From positions 4,469,001-4,533,000 of the forward strand of contig OY987266.1 in the NCBI GenBank assembly GCA_963920665.1: DNA of 64,000 nucleotides, given 5' to 3'. Both the position numbers and the translations under genes were made by a program. Source of the DNA: Straminergon stramineum. Its lineage: Eukaryota > Streptophyta > Bryopsida > Hypnales > Calliergonaceae. The notes below the pieces were generated by a model. It saw only the letters and a list, made by a program, of their open reading frames with translations. It was not told the DNA's origin and did not search any database. Of the stretch, positions 51,127 to 61,490 are shown piece after piece (the stretch's first letter is position 1; each line of letters starts with the position of its first letter).

Positions 51127-53598
51127 CCTTTTATGTGGATAAAAAGTGGAAAATGGATTCCTTTCATGCTAAAATACATATATAGGTCAAGTTTAGATCC
51201 CTTTGAGGGACATTGTAGAAATTAGTAATGCACTTATTGGTCCAAAAAGTGGATCATTTTTGGATGACTACCTCGGCAAGAGGTCCTATCCTTTTAGGAT
51301 TAATAAAAAAAACCTTGGCCTATGTGAAAATTGTTGTTAGTATAAAGCAAGCATTTCCATTGAATAAATTGTGCACTATTCACATCACTAGTACAAATCA
51401 CATCTTGGGCACCAAGCTACAAGAGGAGAGCTTGATTCCACAAGCCTATATGGGTACCAAACTAGTATCATCTACTACATGTAGAACCAAACTCTCTTTT
51501 TGTAGCTTTTTTATTGTTCCATTCATTGAATAGAAAGTGTTGCCAAAGAAATATATAACAATTTCATCTCAATGTGTGGAATTTTTTTTAAATAATTGTC
51601 AACTTTGCTATCAAAATTAGGAAAATCTGCAATACGATATTCTTTTGCAATTTTTGTTTGGAATAAGGGATGTTGAGTATTGTATTTAACCCCTATAGAG
51701 TGGAGGAGGCCATTTTGGGCTTAAGCAATTTGGGCAAGTCATTGCAAAGCAAAAATTTAACATTTTAAAAATATTCCTAGAGAGATCGTGTGCCACATTA
51801 CTAACCTTCCAATGCTCTAATTTACATGCAATTTGACTAAGTGAATATGCAATTATGAGGACAAAAAAGTTTTGTTTCTCAACAAGGGCAAGTCAAGTAG
51901 CTAGAAAAAAAATCATTTTAAAGTTATTTTTTCAATACAATCACAAGGGTGTTCAAGAGTTAATTGTGCATATCCTGTTAAAGTTTCAAAGCAATAACCC
52001 CCACCATTGTTTGATACTAATGCATTAACTTTGAAAAGATGTTTTTTCACATATTTTGTGAATGCATATTTCATCTTCCAAAATTTGTCAAATAAAATGT
52101 GTGTGTCCCACAACTTGTGCAAATAGATGATATGTTTTGAAGAAATTCAAAAGTAAAAACAACTATAAAAACTAAATTACATGCCCAACCTATCCCTACA
52201 CAAAAATAAATGACTAAACCAAACATAACTTTGTAACCACTAACCGAAATCCTATGAAATGTTGGGCTTGCATTCAAGATCATAATTCTTGTAAGGATCT
52301 ACATGATGAAAGTTAATCGTAGGATCAAAAAAATTAGCATTGCAATTGCATGCCCAACAACAAATTTGTTGCCCCCCCCCTATGGATTCATCTTTGTCAT
52401 TTCAAAGGTAATTATTATATTTCCTTCATTTTCACTTGTGGGTAGTGATCCCAAAACAAGTTCAAGGAAATTAGCCAAATGTTCATTTTTGGAAGATTTT
52501 TTGAATTTAACATTGAGGGCATGAAAAAATTAAGTAGCAACCAAGCGAAATTTAGCCAATTTTGGGATCGCTACTTGTAGGGATCTCGCAATGGTTGTCT
52601 CCAAAAAAATCTGTGGAGGTACTAAGTTACAACGGCTTTCTTCTGAGACAAAGAGAAGTGCATTTCTTTTAGATCCTTTTCTTTTCTTCACTACATTGAA
52701 TAGGGGATTTAAGGGGACCCGTACTAATTAATCAACATTTCATACTATCTAAATATCTACTTGCACTGTACATGAGTAGTTATTGAAGTGTCTAGGGGAT
52801 GTACATCATGTTTCAAATATGTACAATAAGTCCCTTTAATTTTTTGTTGGATGGATCCCCCCAATTAAGTTATTTTGTCTCGAGTAACAAAGCTCCGAAG
52901 GGTCTAGAACTCCAGATGCAGGAGTTGCATTGTCTGCCAGCCATCTGCATCCTGCTTCCAAGTTAACTTCCCCTGTGTTCCAGAACCCCCTCAAGTGCCT
53001 CTTCTTCCTGCTTCATGATAATGCAATGATCCCCAATCCCAGTGGGACGGAACTCAAGTTCAGTTAAGTTATACTTCCTGAATCCAAAGCCAAAAAGGAC
53101 TCAACTCATTAAAGGAGAACACCCATTTCCGATCAGCCTCCCATTTATGGAGTTGAACTTCGGCTGCTCCATTTCTGATCAGATGAATTGTCGCTGACCC
53201 AGTTCATGCACCACAGGAGCCTGAGGACAACAAAAATGTCCGGGAGCTGTACATGGAATCAAAGCTTACATGATCACAACGTGTACATTGGAAGCCTTAC
53301 ATTGATTTTGGAACCATCCTGGCTATAGTTGGAATCAAGTTTGCCTACATATCAAGTATGGGACAAATGGAATCTTCATGAAAAAAAATCGTGATAATTT
53401 TGCTTTTATGGGAAAAAAATTCAGGAAATTATGAAATCCTCCTGAAATCTATTTCTCTACATAGGGAAATGTTTTCTTAAACTTTCCCATGCCACAAATA
53501 GGCTGAAATGTGTACGTGATCGGAAATGGGTGATCATCTTGATATTCTTGTATAGCAAATGATGCATCCTGCAGTGGTTTCTGACAGAAATGGGAAAA
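51127..53598. other. Intergenic sequence without a gene
   Basis: Mostly AT-rich. The part 51180-51310 resembles 54600-54720 (GGTCCTATCCTTTTAGGATTAA against GGTCTCATCCTTTTCAAGGTTAA). A TTTAACCCCTATAGAG word at 51688 looks like a lone end of the TTAACCCC family. A GC-richer island at about 52880-53290 holds no recognisable protein. Confidence 0.4.
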
Positions 53599-53617
53599 GG
53601 GGGGGGGGGGGGGGGGT
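53599..53617. repeat. Poly-G homopolymer tract
   Basis: An uninterrupted run of about 19 G bases. Length is likely to be variable or mis-assembled. Confidence 0.9.
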
Positions 53618-53629
53618 AGAATGCCATGC

Positions 53630-53895
53630 TAAAGCTGTCTTATGAACCAACCGCCCAACACAGTGAATTTTCCCTGAGGAAAACACAGGGATTTTTTATT
53701 TGCCACACATGATAAAATTTGCAAATTTTGAATTCATATTTGCAATTGGAGGACCCAATTAAGGTAGGAGAGGTGGTGAACAACAAAATTAATACACCAC
53801 AAAATGAAGGGTTTTTTTCACAATTACCCTTGCAAAACACAAAATTCACCTTGTTGGGCCTAGTTTGTAGGATGGTTTCAATGTCCTATTGATGG
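53630..53895. mobile_element. ~265-bp MITE, diverged copy 2 of the 50858 family
   Basis: The left part contains GCCCAACACAGTGAATTTT and the right part the inverse of GCCCAACAAGGTGAATTTT. The interior aligns with copy 1: GATTTTTTATTTGCCACA against ATTTTTTATTTTTTGCACA, and TTGCAAATTTTGAATTCATA against TTGCAAATTCTGATTTCTTA. It is non-coding. Confidence 0.6.
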
Positions 53896-53959
53896 TATGA
53901 AAATTTAAAGATTTCAAATCTTCTAGAAATTTATGATGAATAGATGCTATGCATTCTTT

Positions 53960-54567
53960 TTTAACCCCTAAAGTCCCGAGAATTCCTCGAGGGGATTATT
54001 GAAGGTTGGAGCAAGTACCTATGATCACAATTTTTGACAAGATATTTTGAAACCTTTTTTTCTTAAGATAGTAAAGTTGATTAGCTTTTGGAGAATATAA
54101 TTTCTGTTTCAATTGGTGCCTATGAACAAAAGTTATGCTACAATAAGCCCAAAACAAGCACAAGTGGGCAACAAAAAAAACTTACTTCAAATTTTATTTT
54201 ATTTAAATGAAAATTCAAAAGGATTTTCATTTAAATTCTTGAATCCTCAACTCAATTCTTCAATATAAAAAAAAGAAAATTCACAATATATAGTACAAAT
54301 TTTTTAAAAGGATTCTAATCCCTTTGATCTAATAAAGCTAGAGACAAAAAAACCCCTCATTTTCTTTACTTTAAACAATTATAACTTGTGATCAACATAG
54401 TCAAAGTTTTTAACATTTCTTGCAGACATTTTGATACTAGTCCAATGCAAGATCTTATGGTTGGATATGCAAAAAAAGGGATGTTTAACTTTTTGTTATT
54501 TGTATTGAAAATGGCAATTTTTAGTGATTTTTTGACAAACAAATGGCCTTGGAACTTAAGGGGTTAA
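53960..54567. mobile_element. ~608-bp TIR element of the TTAACCCC family
   Basis: The left end is TTTAACCCCTAAAGTCCC and the right end is the inverse of TTTAACCCCTTAAGTTCC, 18 of 21 positions matching. Size and end sequence resemble the element at 40250-40894. No transposase frame. Confidence 0.6.
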
Positions 54568-57500
54568 ATTTTTGTTTGTATTGTTATGACACTAGAACAA
54601 AAAAGTGATCGATGGATGACTTTCCAAATCACCATAGAAATGAAGAATACACCGATTGGTCTAAAAATCGTATCATTTTTATAAGATATTTTGGTGATAG
54701 GTCTCATCCTTTTCAAGGTTAACCTAGAAAGATGGGTTGGTCACTATGAAAATCATCCCCTGGGCCACCATTTGAATCATTTACTAAAAAAAAGAACCTA
54801 CTCATTGGAGATCAAACGATTGTACAAGACCTCCCCTTTTCATATAAAATTCCAAGGATGTGAAACATCTACACAGCTTCTATCTTACATAGAAGGATTC
54901 TCTATCATGTCTTAGTCACTTTTGTGTCCCTTGTATCCTAGTAGGGTCATGACTTGTGAGTGAGTTGTCTTTCAAATTTTGCATATCCTTTGGACCTAAT
55001 CCTTCTAAGTCATTGTAGATGATGTTTAATCAATTTTTTTTTTCAAATAATTTACCCTTGAGATGTCTCCAAAGCCAGAGTGTGTCTCATGAATGGTTTC
55101 TAATGAAGTATACTTATTGGAGCAATTTTACATCCACTCATTTTTTAGAGTTTTTTAGGATATTTATAATGGATGGTCAAGGAGATTCTCTCATTGAAGT
55201 ATTAATATTAAGAAATTTAGAAAAGAAGATGTTTCATCTTTAAAGATATGTAGGGGAAATATAGAGAGAGAGAGAATTGTATTTTACTTCTAGAATATGA
55301 ATATGGCAAGACATACACCCTTGGATTGATAATTCAACAATTAGCATCTTTCATTTGTATGTGATTTTGACATCTAAACCTCATCATTCTCAAATACAAA
55401 ACTATGCACGTAGAACATGTGACTATTTTATAACTTTTGAGAAATGCAAGAGTTGTAAATATGATCCAAATTGGAAGTGTCATGTGTCATTGGATCTAAC
55501 TCAACAAAAATATAAACTTTTGCTACTACTATATACTTCAATTCATGCACCTATTGTGTCAAATTGTACTAAAAAAGATGTCCAAAATTGGTCTTCCTTG
55601 ACCTCTAAGGGTTAATCAATGAATCCCACAACATTCTCTTCAAGTAAATTTTGGCAACTTTTAGCTCTTTGATCTTGATCTTGATTTTAGCCATAAAAAA
55701 TTGAACATAGATTTTTTTGGAATTTGATTACCATTGATGAAATACAGATTATCAAATATGTTTAACTTCTATTCCAATTTGAATAATGGAAAGAAATCCT
55801 AAAATTAAACATTTTAGTGCACTTTAAACTATGGGCCTCTTTTAATCATAGAACAACATACAAGTTTGCTTTTCAATCTACTTTTCTATTCTAAGAAGTC
55901 ACACTTGCTACTAGATGATTACATAACTCTCCACTAATCTTGCACCCTAGCATATTAAAATTTCAATGCAAAATTTAATTTGTCTTTCACCACAATCTTG
56001 CACCCTAGCATTAATATTGAAATAGACACTCAAAGACTCCATTTGTTGATCCCCTTAGCACCCAAATAGTTCAATTCAATGTGATTTATAGGACATTAAG
56101 ACCAATATTTGTTAAGTATGTAAATGAGTTCAAGGCTTCAAAATTTATGTAAAGGCTAAATCACATCAAAATCTTACCTATCTATATCTACCAATCCCAA
56201 ACATTGATACAATAATTCAAGCCTATTTTTAACAATTATATAAAACTTTTTTTAACTTTTAAAGGAATTTGGTATTTTTAGACCCAAAATTGCTTCAAAG
56301 TACCCAAACCCAAAGTAAGGCTAAAATATTCCATCTACATTTATTCGTTAACAAATCCAACCATAGGATCCTTCAATTGCCTTGTTAGAATACACCCTCC
56401 TAAAATTGCCTTACCAATTGCAAGATTGTAACACTTGAATTTCTTTTAAATCTTTTCAACTCTTCCCAAATGTTTAGGTTTCATCTTTCAAACTTTTTCC
56501 ACAAAAATGTGTAGATCCTACAACTTGTTACTCTCCATAATATGTTCAACAAAAAATAATTCATATTCATTCTTGAAAAGAATAGTAAGTAGAAAAAAAA
56601 TAGAGTACAATTTAAAATACTAAATTGTTAAAAGTTTAGTTATGGAATTGAAAAATGCTAATTCCTATGGTCATAATGTTGTAATAAACAATATACATCT
56701 TATGATTTTATTTTATTTCAAAAATATAGAAAATTGAGTGAAATAAAGGACTTCAAAGTTTGTTTTAGAATAGAGATTCCATAACTATTTGCAACCTAAA
56801 ACTCCTCATAGCCTTCACCTTGTTAATCAAAATGGAATGATTCAAAGCTTTCCATATATATACAAATCTAGCAAGCCTAGTTTAAATTTTTATTTCTTGA
56901 AAAAATTATTACTTTTGAATTGTTTGGAGAGCAACAAAAACTACACATTAAAAAATAACTTTTTAACCATGCAGTCAAAGGTTATAAAAACTGTTGCACC
57001 TTGAAGCCTCCTTGACCACATGTTTTGTGAAAAATTCAAAGAAAAATCTGAAAGTTTCATTTGTAGTGAGTTGCCTCCAAAATGCAATATGGTCCTTTAG
57101 AAGATAATTTTATATCAAATTATGTTTTTTTTTTTTCTAAAGACTCATTATAATGTCCTATTATATATTTAATATAGGTGTCTCTATCTATTTATGATTT
57201 CTATTGATGAGTAATAAGAGCGTATTTAGCGTAGTCCTACAAACTATTTGATACTTAAGAAAAGGAAGAAAATTTTATATAAATGTGCTTTTTTGTTGTT
57301 TTGATCAAGTCAACTCTTCATATATCTTCTTTATATTAAACCCCTCTTACCACTATCTTTGTTTGAGTTTAGGTGGATTATTGTACTTGATTACACTTTT
57401 AATGGAAATTTGTGCTACACCCTAATAAGATGGTTTGAAATTGGCCACTAACTACTTACAAGGCATATAGAGAGCATAATCATGATTGTGTCAAGTGAGA

Positions 57501-58194
57501 GTAAAATTTTGGATAAAATTGTGCATTTATTTTACAAGCTACCCCCACAATACTTGAATTTTTTTTGGAGTTCTACTAGCTATTTTCTTTAATTTCTATA
57601 CTAAAACGTGTTTTTTTCAAGTATTGAGTCCATTATTTTCTCTAGATTTTTCTCTAATTAAAAAGTTCATAGATTCTTTTACCCTTTTTTTGATGTTTTA
57701 CTAATTGTAATTGTTTGTCTTCCCACTTCCACTAGCTAGCAATGAACTACCTAGCACTTCTCCCCCAACATTGTTCCCCCGTGCATGCTCATGAATCATT
57801 ACATCATAACATTATTAAATTCGGTTGTTTGTTTGATACTATTTGATACAATGAGATCCCTAGAACTTTGCATCCTCTCGTTGCATTCTTGGTGCCGTCA
57901 AAAAGTTATTTGTGAGGAGGTGTGTACAAGCTTTGTTTTGTGGCCTTTGGACCTAAATTGCAAAAGTTATAGAATTTGGATTATTTTTATTTTATTATAC
58001 TACGGCAACAACACAAGACACACTAGTGCTCATGAATGTAAATAGCATCATTACTTTGTGACAATAGCTTCACTGTCTACCCTACTCCACATAAGGTAAA
58101 TTAGCCTATAACATGCAGATTGCCCAATGCAAACATCTAGAAAACTACCCATTCAATGATAGTCTTACATTAACTCGTGACAAACTTTTTCTAA
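54568..58194. other. AT-rich intergenic sequence with old repeats
   Basis: The first part (54718-54945) is a third, diverged member of the 29943/36701 MITE family. A lone family end (CTCTAAGGGTTAATC) lies at about 55602-55616. The remainder to 58194 is AT-rich with no recognised gene. Confidence 0.4.
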
Positions 58195-58690
58195 TAAATG
58201 AGATTATCTCTTCATTGGGTTGGTTAGTGGCCAAAATCAATGCCTTGGATGATGGTGATGGAGTTATTAGTGATTGCTTTGGGAACTTCCACCTTTTAAG
58301 TGTAAATTCCTTTGAAGAAGTGATTTTTTTATTCCTTCATGTTGTGGCCATATTAGGAAATATTGTGATTAATTTAGGTGGTAAGATGACTATTGTAGGT
58401 ATCCTTTTTGGTGGTTTGGTGGTAGTCTAGAGACTATTTGGGCAAAATGGGCCACACATTTCAACAATTCTTGACGAATTCATACTTTGAATAGGCAACA
58501 TGTTTCAACAATTCCTAACAGATTCATACTTTGTCAAGAAAATAAAATTTTAATTGCTCTCTTTCATTTCTCACATTTGTCTCTATATATTATTTTTATT
58601 TTTACTTTTTAAATTCCAATAATGTCAACAAGGCAAACCAGTCATTCTTCAGTCATTCTGCCTGTCTTAGGCTGCTTTACCTTAAACGAA
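58195..58690 (+). repeat. Direct repeat, copy 1
   Basis: This segment matches 60787-61200 in the same orientation, about 2.6 kb downstream. Shared landmarks are AAATGAGATT, GGAGT-ATTAGTGA, GGAACTTC, ATATTGTGATTAATTTAGGT against TTATTGTGATTGCTTTAGGT, ATTCATACTTTGTCAA, and GGCTGCTTTACCTTA against GGCTGTTTTACCTTA. Confidence 0.6.
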
Positions 58691-59577
58691 TCCAATTCTC
58701 TGGGAGCCTAAGTTACAGTGGGGATTGCTAGGTTTCAGGATGTAAAGTTAAGCTTGCAGCTGTCCATGTCTCGAAATGCCTCCTCCACAGTCCAGTCCAG
58801 TCCAGTGCAGTGCGGTACGTACACTCCAGACCTGATCGAGTTGGCGCGACGCGATGTCAACACTGAACAGTAAGTTACTGAGCAGGCAATTCAACTTGGG
58901 TCGACTTGGGAATTGGGGAGGGAAGGACGTGAGTACTGATCGAAGGCTTGCTTTGATGGCCACTCCCTTAACTTACTTAAGATACTGGAGTTAACTTACT
59001 CCGTCCTCCTTTTCACTTTTTTCCGGTCATCGAAAGGAAATTCTAAGCTTACATGTTCCGGATTAATTAGAATAAGAAAAAGAAAAAAAAGAAAAAATTA
59101 AAGATTCAACAGGGATGTTCAGTTGGCGTGTTTGGAATGATGACCTGATGAGGGAGGTATTAAGCTTATTAACAAAAGGCCGGAGGTGGGAATGGTGCGT
59201 GAAATGGTCCACACTCCGCAGTCCCCAGTGAGTCCGCAAGTGTGGGAAGTCGGCCCAGAGGAGAGAATGATGCTGAATAAGGTAAGGTAAGGTATATTGG
59301 GATTGCCACTCCGGCTTCGCTTCGATCGCTTGTCCTCTGTCGTTCTGGAGTCCCATCTGTGTGGACGAAGAGCATCCCAGGAACAGAAGTGCAGCGGTGG
59401 TCGTACAGTAAGTTCCGTTAGCTTAGCTGCACTGTCATGTCGAGGTACTGGACTGACTGGACAATTCAAGTGTGTGCAAGTGCCCCCAGCCTGCCTCACC
59501 CTTGACCACACTCGAAACCGGAGTCAATGGGTTTCCAAAGCGAAGGGTGGCTGGAGTTGCCACTGGATGCCATTGGG
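58691..59577. other. GC-richer island without a recognisable gene
   Basis: It has open frames on both strands (for example 59511-59119 on the minus strand), but none resembles a known family. Words such as AACTTACTTAAG, TTAACTTACTCC and a GGTAA triplet run (59280-59294) are present. Confidence 0.35.
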
Positions 59578-59941
59578 AACCCTTAAAGGACATATATTTC
59601 ATGACCCTTAGAGCCTCATGTCGAGAGAATAACAGGAATTGTAGGAGGTGCTGTGAACATCTCTTTCAAAAAAATGGTCGCATTTTTCTCCTCCTTGTTG
59701 GGGACATTGAATGTGATTCTTCTTTTGTGAAGTTCTAATTGCCGCAAGATATAGTGATCTTGATTGTAGTTTGGGGTGGTTGTTTGTTGAGGGTGCCTGA
59801 AAGAGGGTCTTTGAGTTGAGAGTGAAATTGTTCACAAATCTTGTTTGAAATCACTATGGCTTATTAGTTGCTCAATGTGAAATCAGTGTAGCGCATTCCT
59901 CAAGCTACCCCCCAAGGAAAGAAAATGTCCTTTAAGGGTTA
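59578..59941. repeat. ~364-bp element with 16-bp inverted ends
   Basis: The left end AACCCTTAAAGGACAT (59578-59593) is matched by its perfect inverse complement at 59926-59941. The end sequence resembles the TTAACCCCTAAAGG family. No coding capacity and no clear target duplication. Confidence 0.6.
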
Positions 59942-60786
59942 ATGTCTTGATAGGTGGGCATTTGTCATGGTTCATGCCTTGCCTTGTTCACTTTCAATGT
60001 TGACCAAGCATTGTCTAGTTGAAAAGAGTCTTCTAGCGCCAAATAAAGTGCACAATAAGAGTGCTTGCTTGGTTCCACAAACCCTTAAGGGCACCAAGAC
60101 TAGTGCCCTTAATAGTCTTGTAGAACCAAGTCTTCCTCATATAGCTTGATGTTGTAAGACCTCCTACCTATAGTGTGAAACCCCATTCATGGAGACTAGG
60201 TGTGCAATTTAGAGGCATGGCAATGGGTAGAAAAGAATAATTTTTTTTGTGGGGGGATGTGAACTTTTTCACACACACACACACACACCAAAACAAAGTT
60301 TCTAATGAATAAGGTTGTGCATGAGGGTGATTTGAGATCTTAGGTTGACAACAAGCCATTTCGGCCATCCCTAATGAGAAGCAGTGTGGGGATGTTCTAA
60401 ACATTTTCTTAGGATAGTGCTCACCTAGTGGAGCACAACTTGGAAAATTTTGCCTTGTTGAATAAATGCAAATTTGTCTTGTTTTGTGATTGATTTTGTA
60501 ATCTTGAAATGTAGAGAGTTAGTTCAAGTCTTTGAAATCTGAACATGAATTCAAATTTTCCAAATTTGATCAAATAGTGGTAAATAATAAGTTCTTGCAT
60601 AATGCCCCTAGTAGAGAAAGTTTGGAGAATTGCACCCTAGTCCTCAAACACATATGAGCAACAAAATTTCTTCTTCAGCATTACAAGCCATTGACTAAGG
60701 TAAAACAACCCATTGTGGTCAAATGACCCATAGTGGTCACCTAGGAAGTCACCCCATTGTGGTTTTTTCTAAATCCCATCATGGGT
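59942..60786. other. AT-rich sequence with a CA microsatellite
   Basis: A (CA)n run of about nine units lies at 60270-60288. No gene recognised. Confidence 0.5.
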
Positions 60787-61200
60787 TTTATTAGTAAATG
60801 AGATTTGGAGCACAATCGATGTCTTACTTCACAGTAATGGAGTGATTAGTGACTGCATTAGGAACTTCTAACTTTTTAGTGTAATTTCATTGTAGGAAGT
60901 GAATTCTTTAGGCCTTCCATGTTAGAAATTATTGTGATTGCTTTAGGTGTGTAAGATGAGCATGATGGATACAGATTTTATTGGTTCTGGGGTAGTCTAC
61001 AGGCTCTTATGGGCCGTGATGGGCTGAACACTTCAAAAATTCATAGCAAATTCATACTTTGTCAAAAAAATAATAATTTCAAATGCTGTCACTGTTTCTC
61101 ACACTTGTCTTTATGTGGAAAAAAAATGAAAAAATTTCAGCCATGGCATGAGTATGAACTCCTAATTCTGACCGCAATGGGCTGTTTTACCTTATGCCTA
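60787..61200 (+). repeat. Direct repeat, copy 2
   Basis: Counterpart of 58195-58690 at a distance of about 2.6 kb; see the landmarks there. Whether the pair represents decayed LTRs or a segmental duplication is open. Confidence 0.6.
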
Positions 61201-61352
61201 GCAATTGGCAGTGCCTAACCAAATACCCTACCATCCATTGGCCCTTGTTGAAGGTTGTACCACCAAAAAAGAAAGTATAGACTAACTCAAGTATCCTGAG
61301 CATTAACTAAACTGAGAACTCAGAAAGAGAATCTGCACAGACGCTTTCAAGC

Positions 61353-61490
61353 GCCGCGACTGCCGGTCCCCCGACCTCCTCGATCACGCACTGCCCCCCA
61401 AGATTGGTCACGACTCTGCTGTCCTTCCGCCAGCACCGCAGATTGCTCATCCAGACCTACGAAGCCCAACCCAATGAAGCCTCCACTTGA
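61353..61490 (-). pseudogene. Possible orphan C-terminal exon, Gly/Arg-rich
   Basis: On the minus strand a GC-rich stretch after an AG acceptor-like site (near 61492) reads GGFIGLGFVGLDEQSA…, then GAVRDRGGRGTGSRGA and a stop at about 61353. It looks like a terminal exon of about 45 residues. I recognise no family and found no upstream exons in the remaining 2.5 kb. It may be a gene fragment or chance. Confidence 0.2.

Noticed and set aside
59119..59511. 130-residue minus-strand frame in a GC-richer island
   Set aside because: Composition is Ser/Pro/His-rich without domain, splice support or start context; probably chance.
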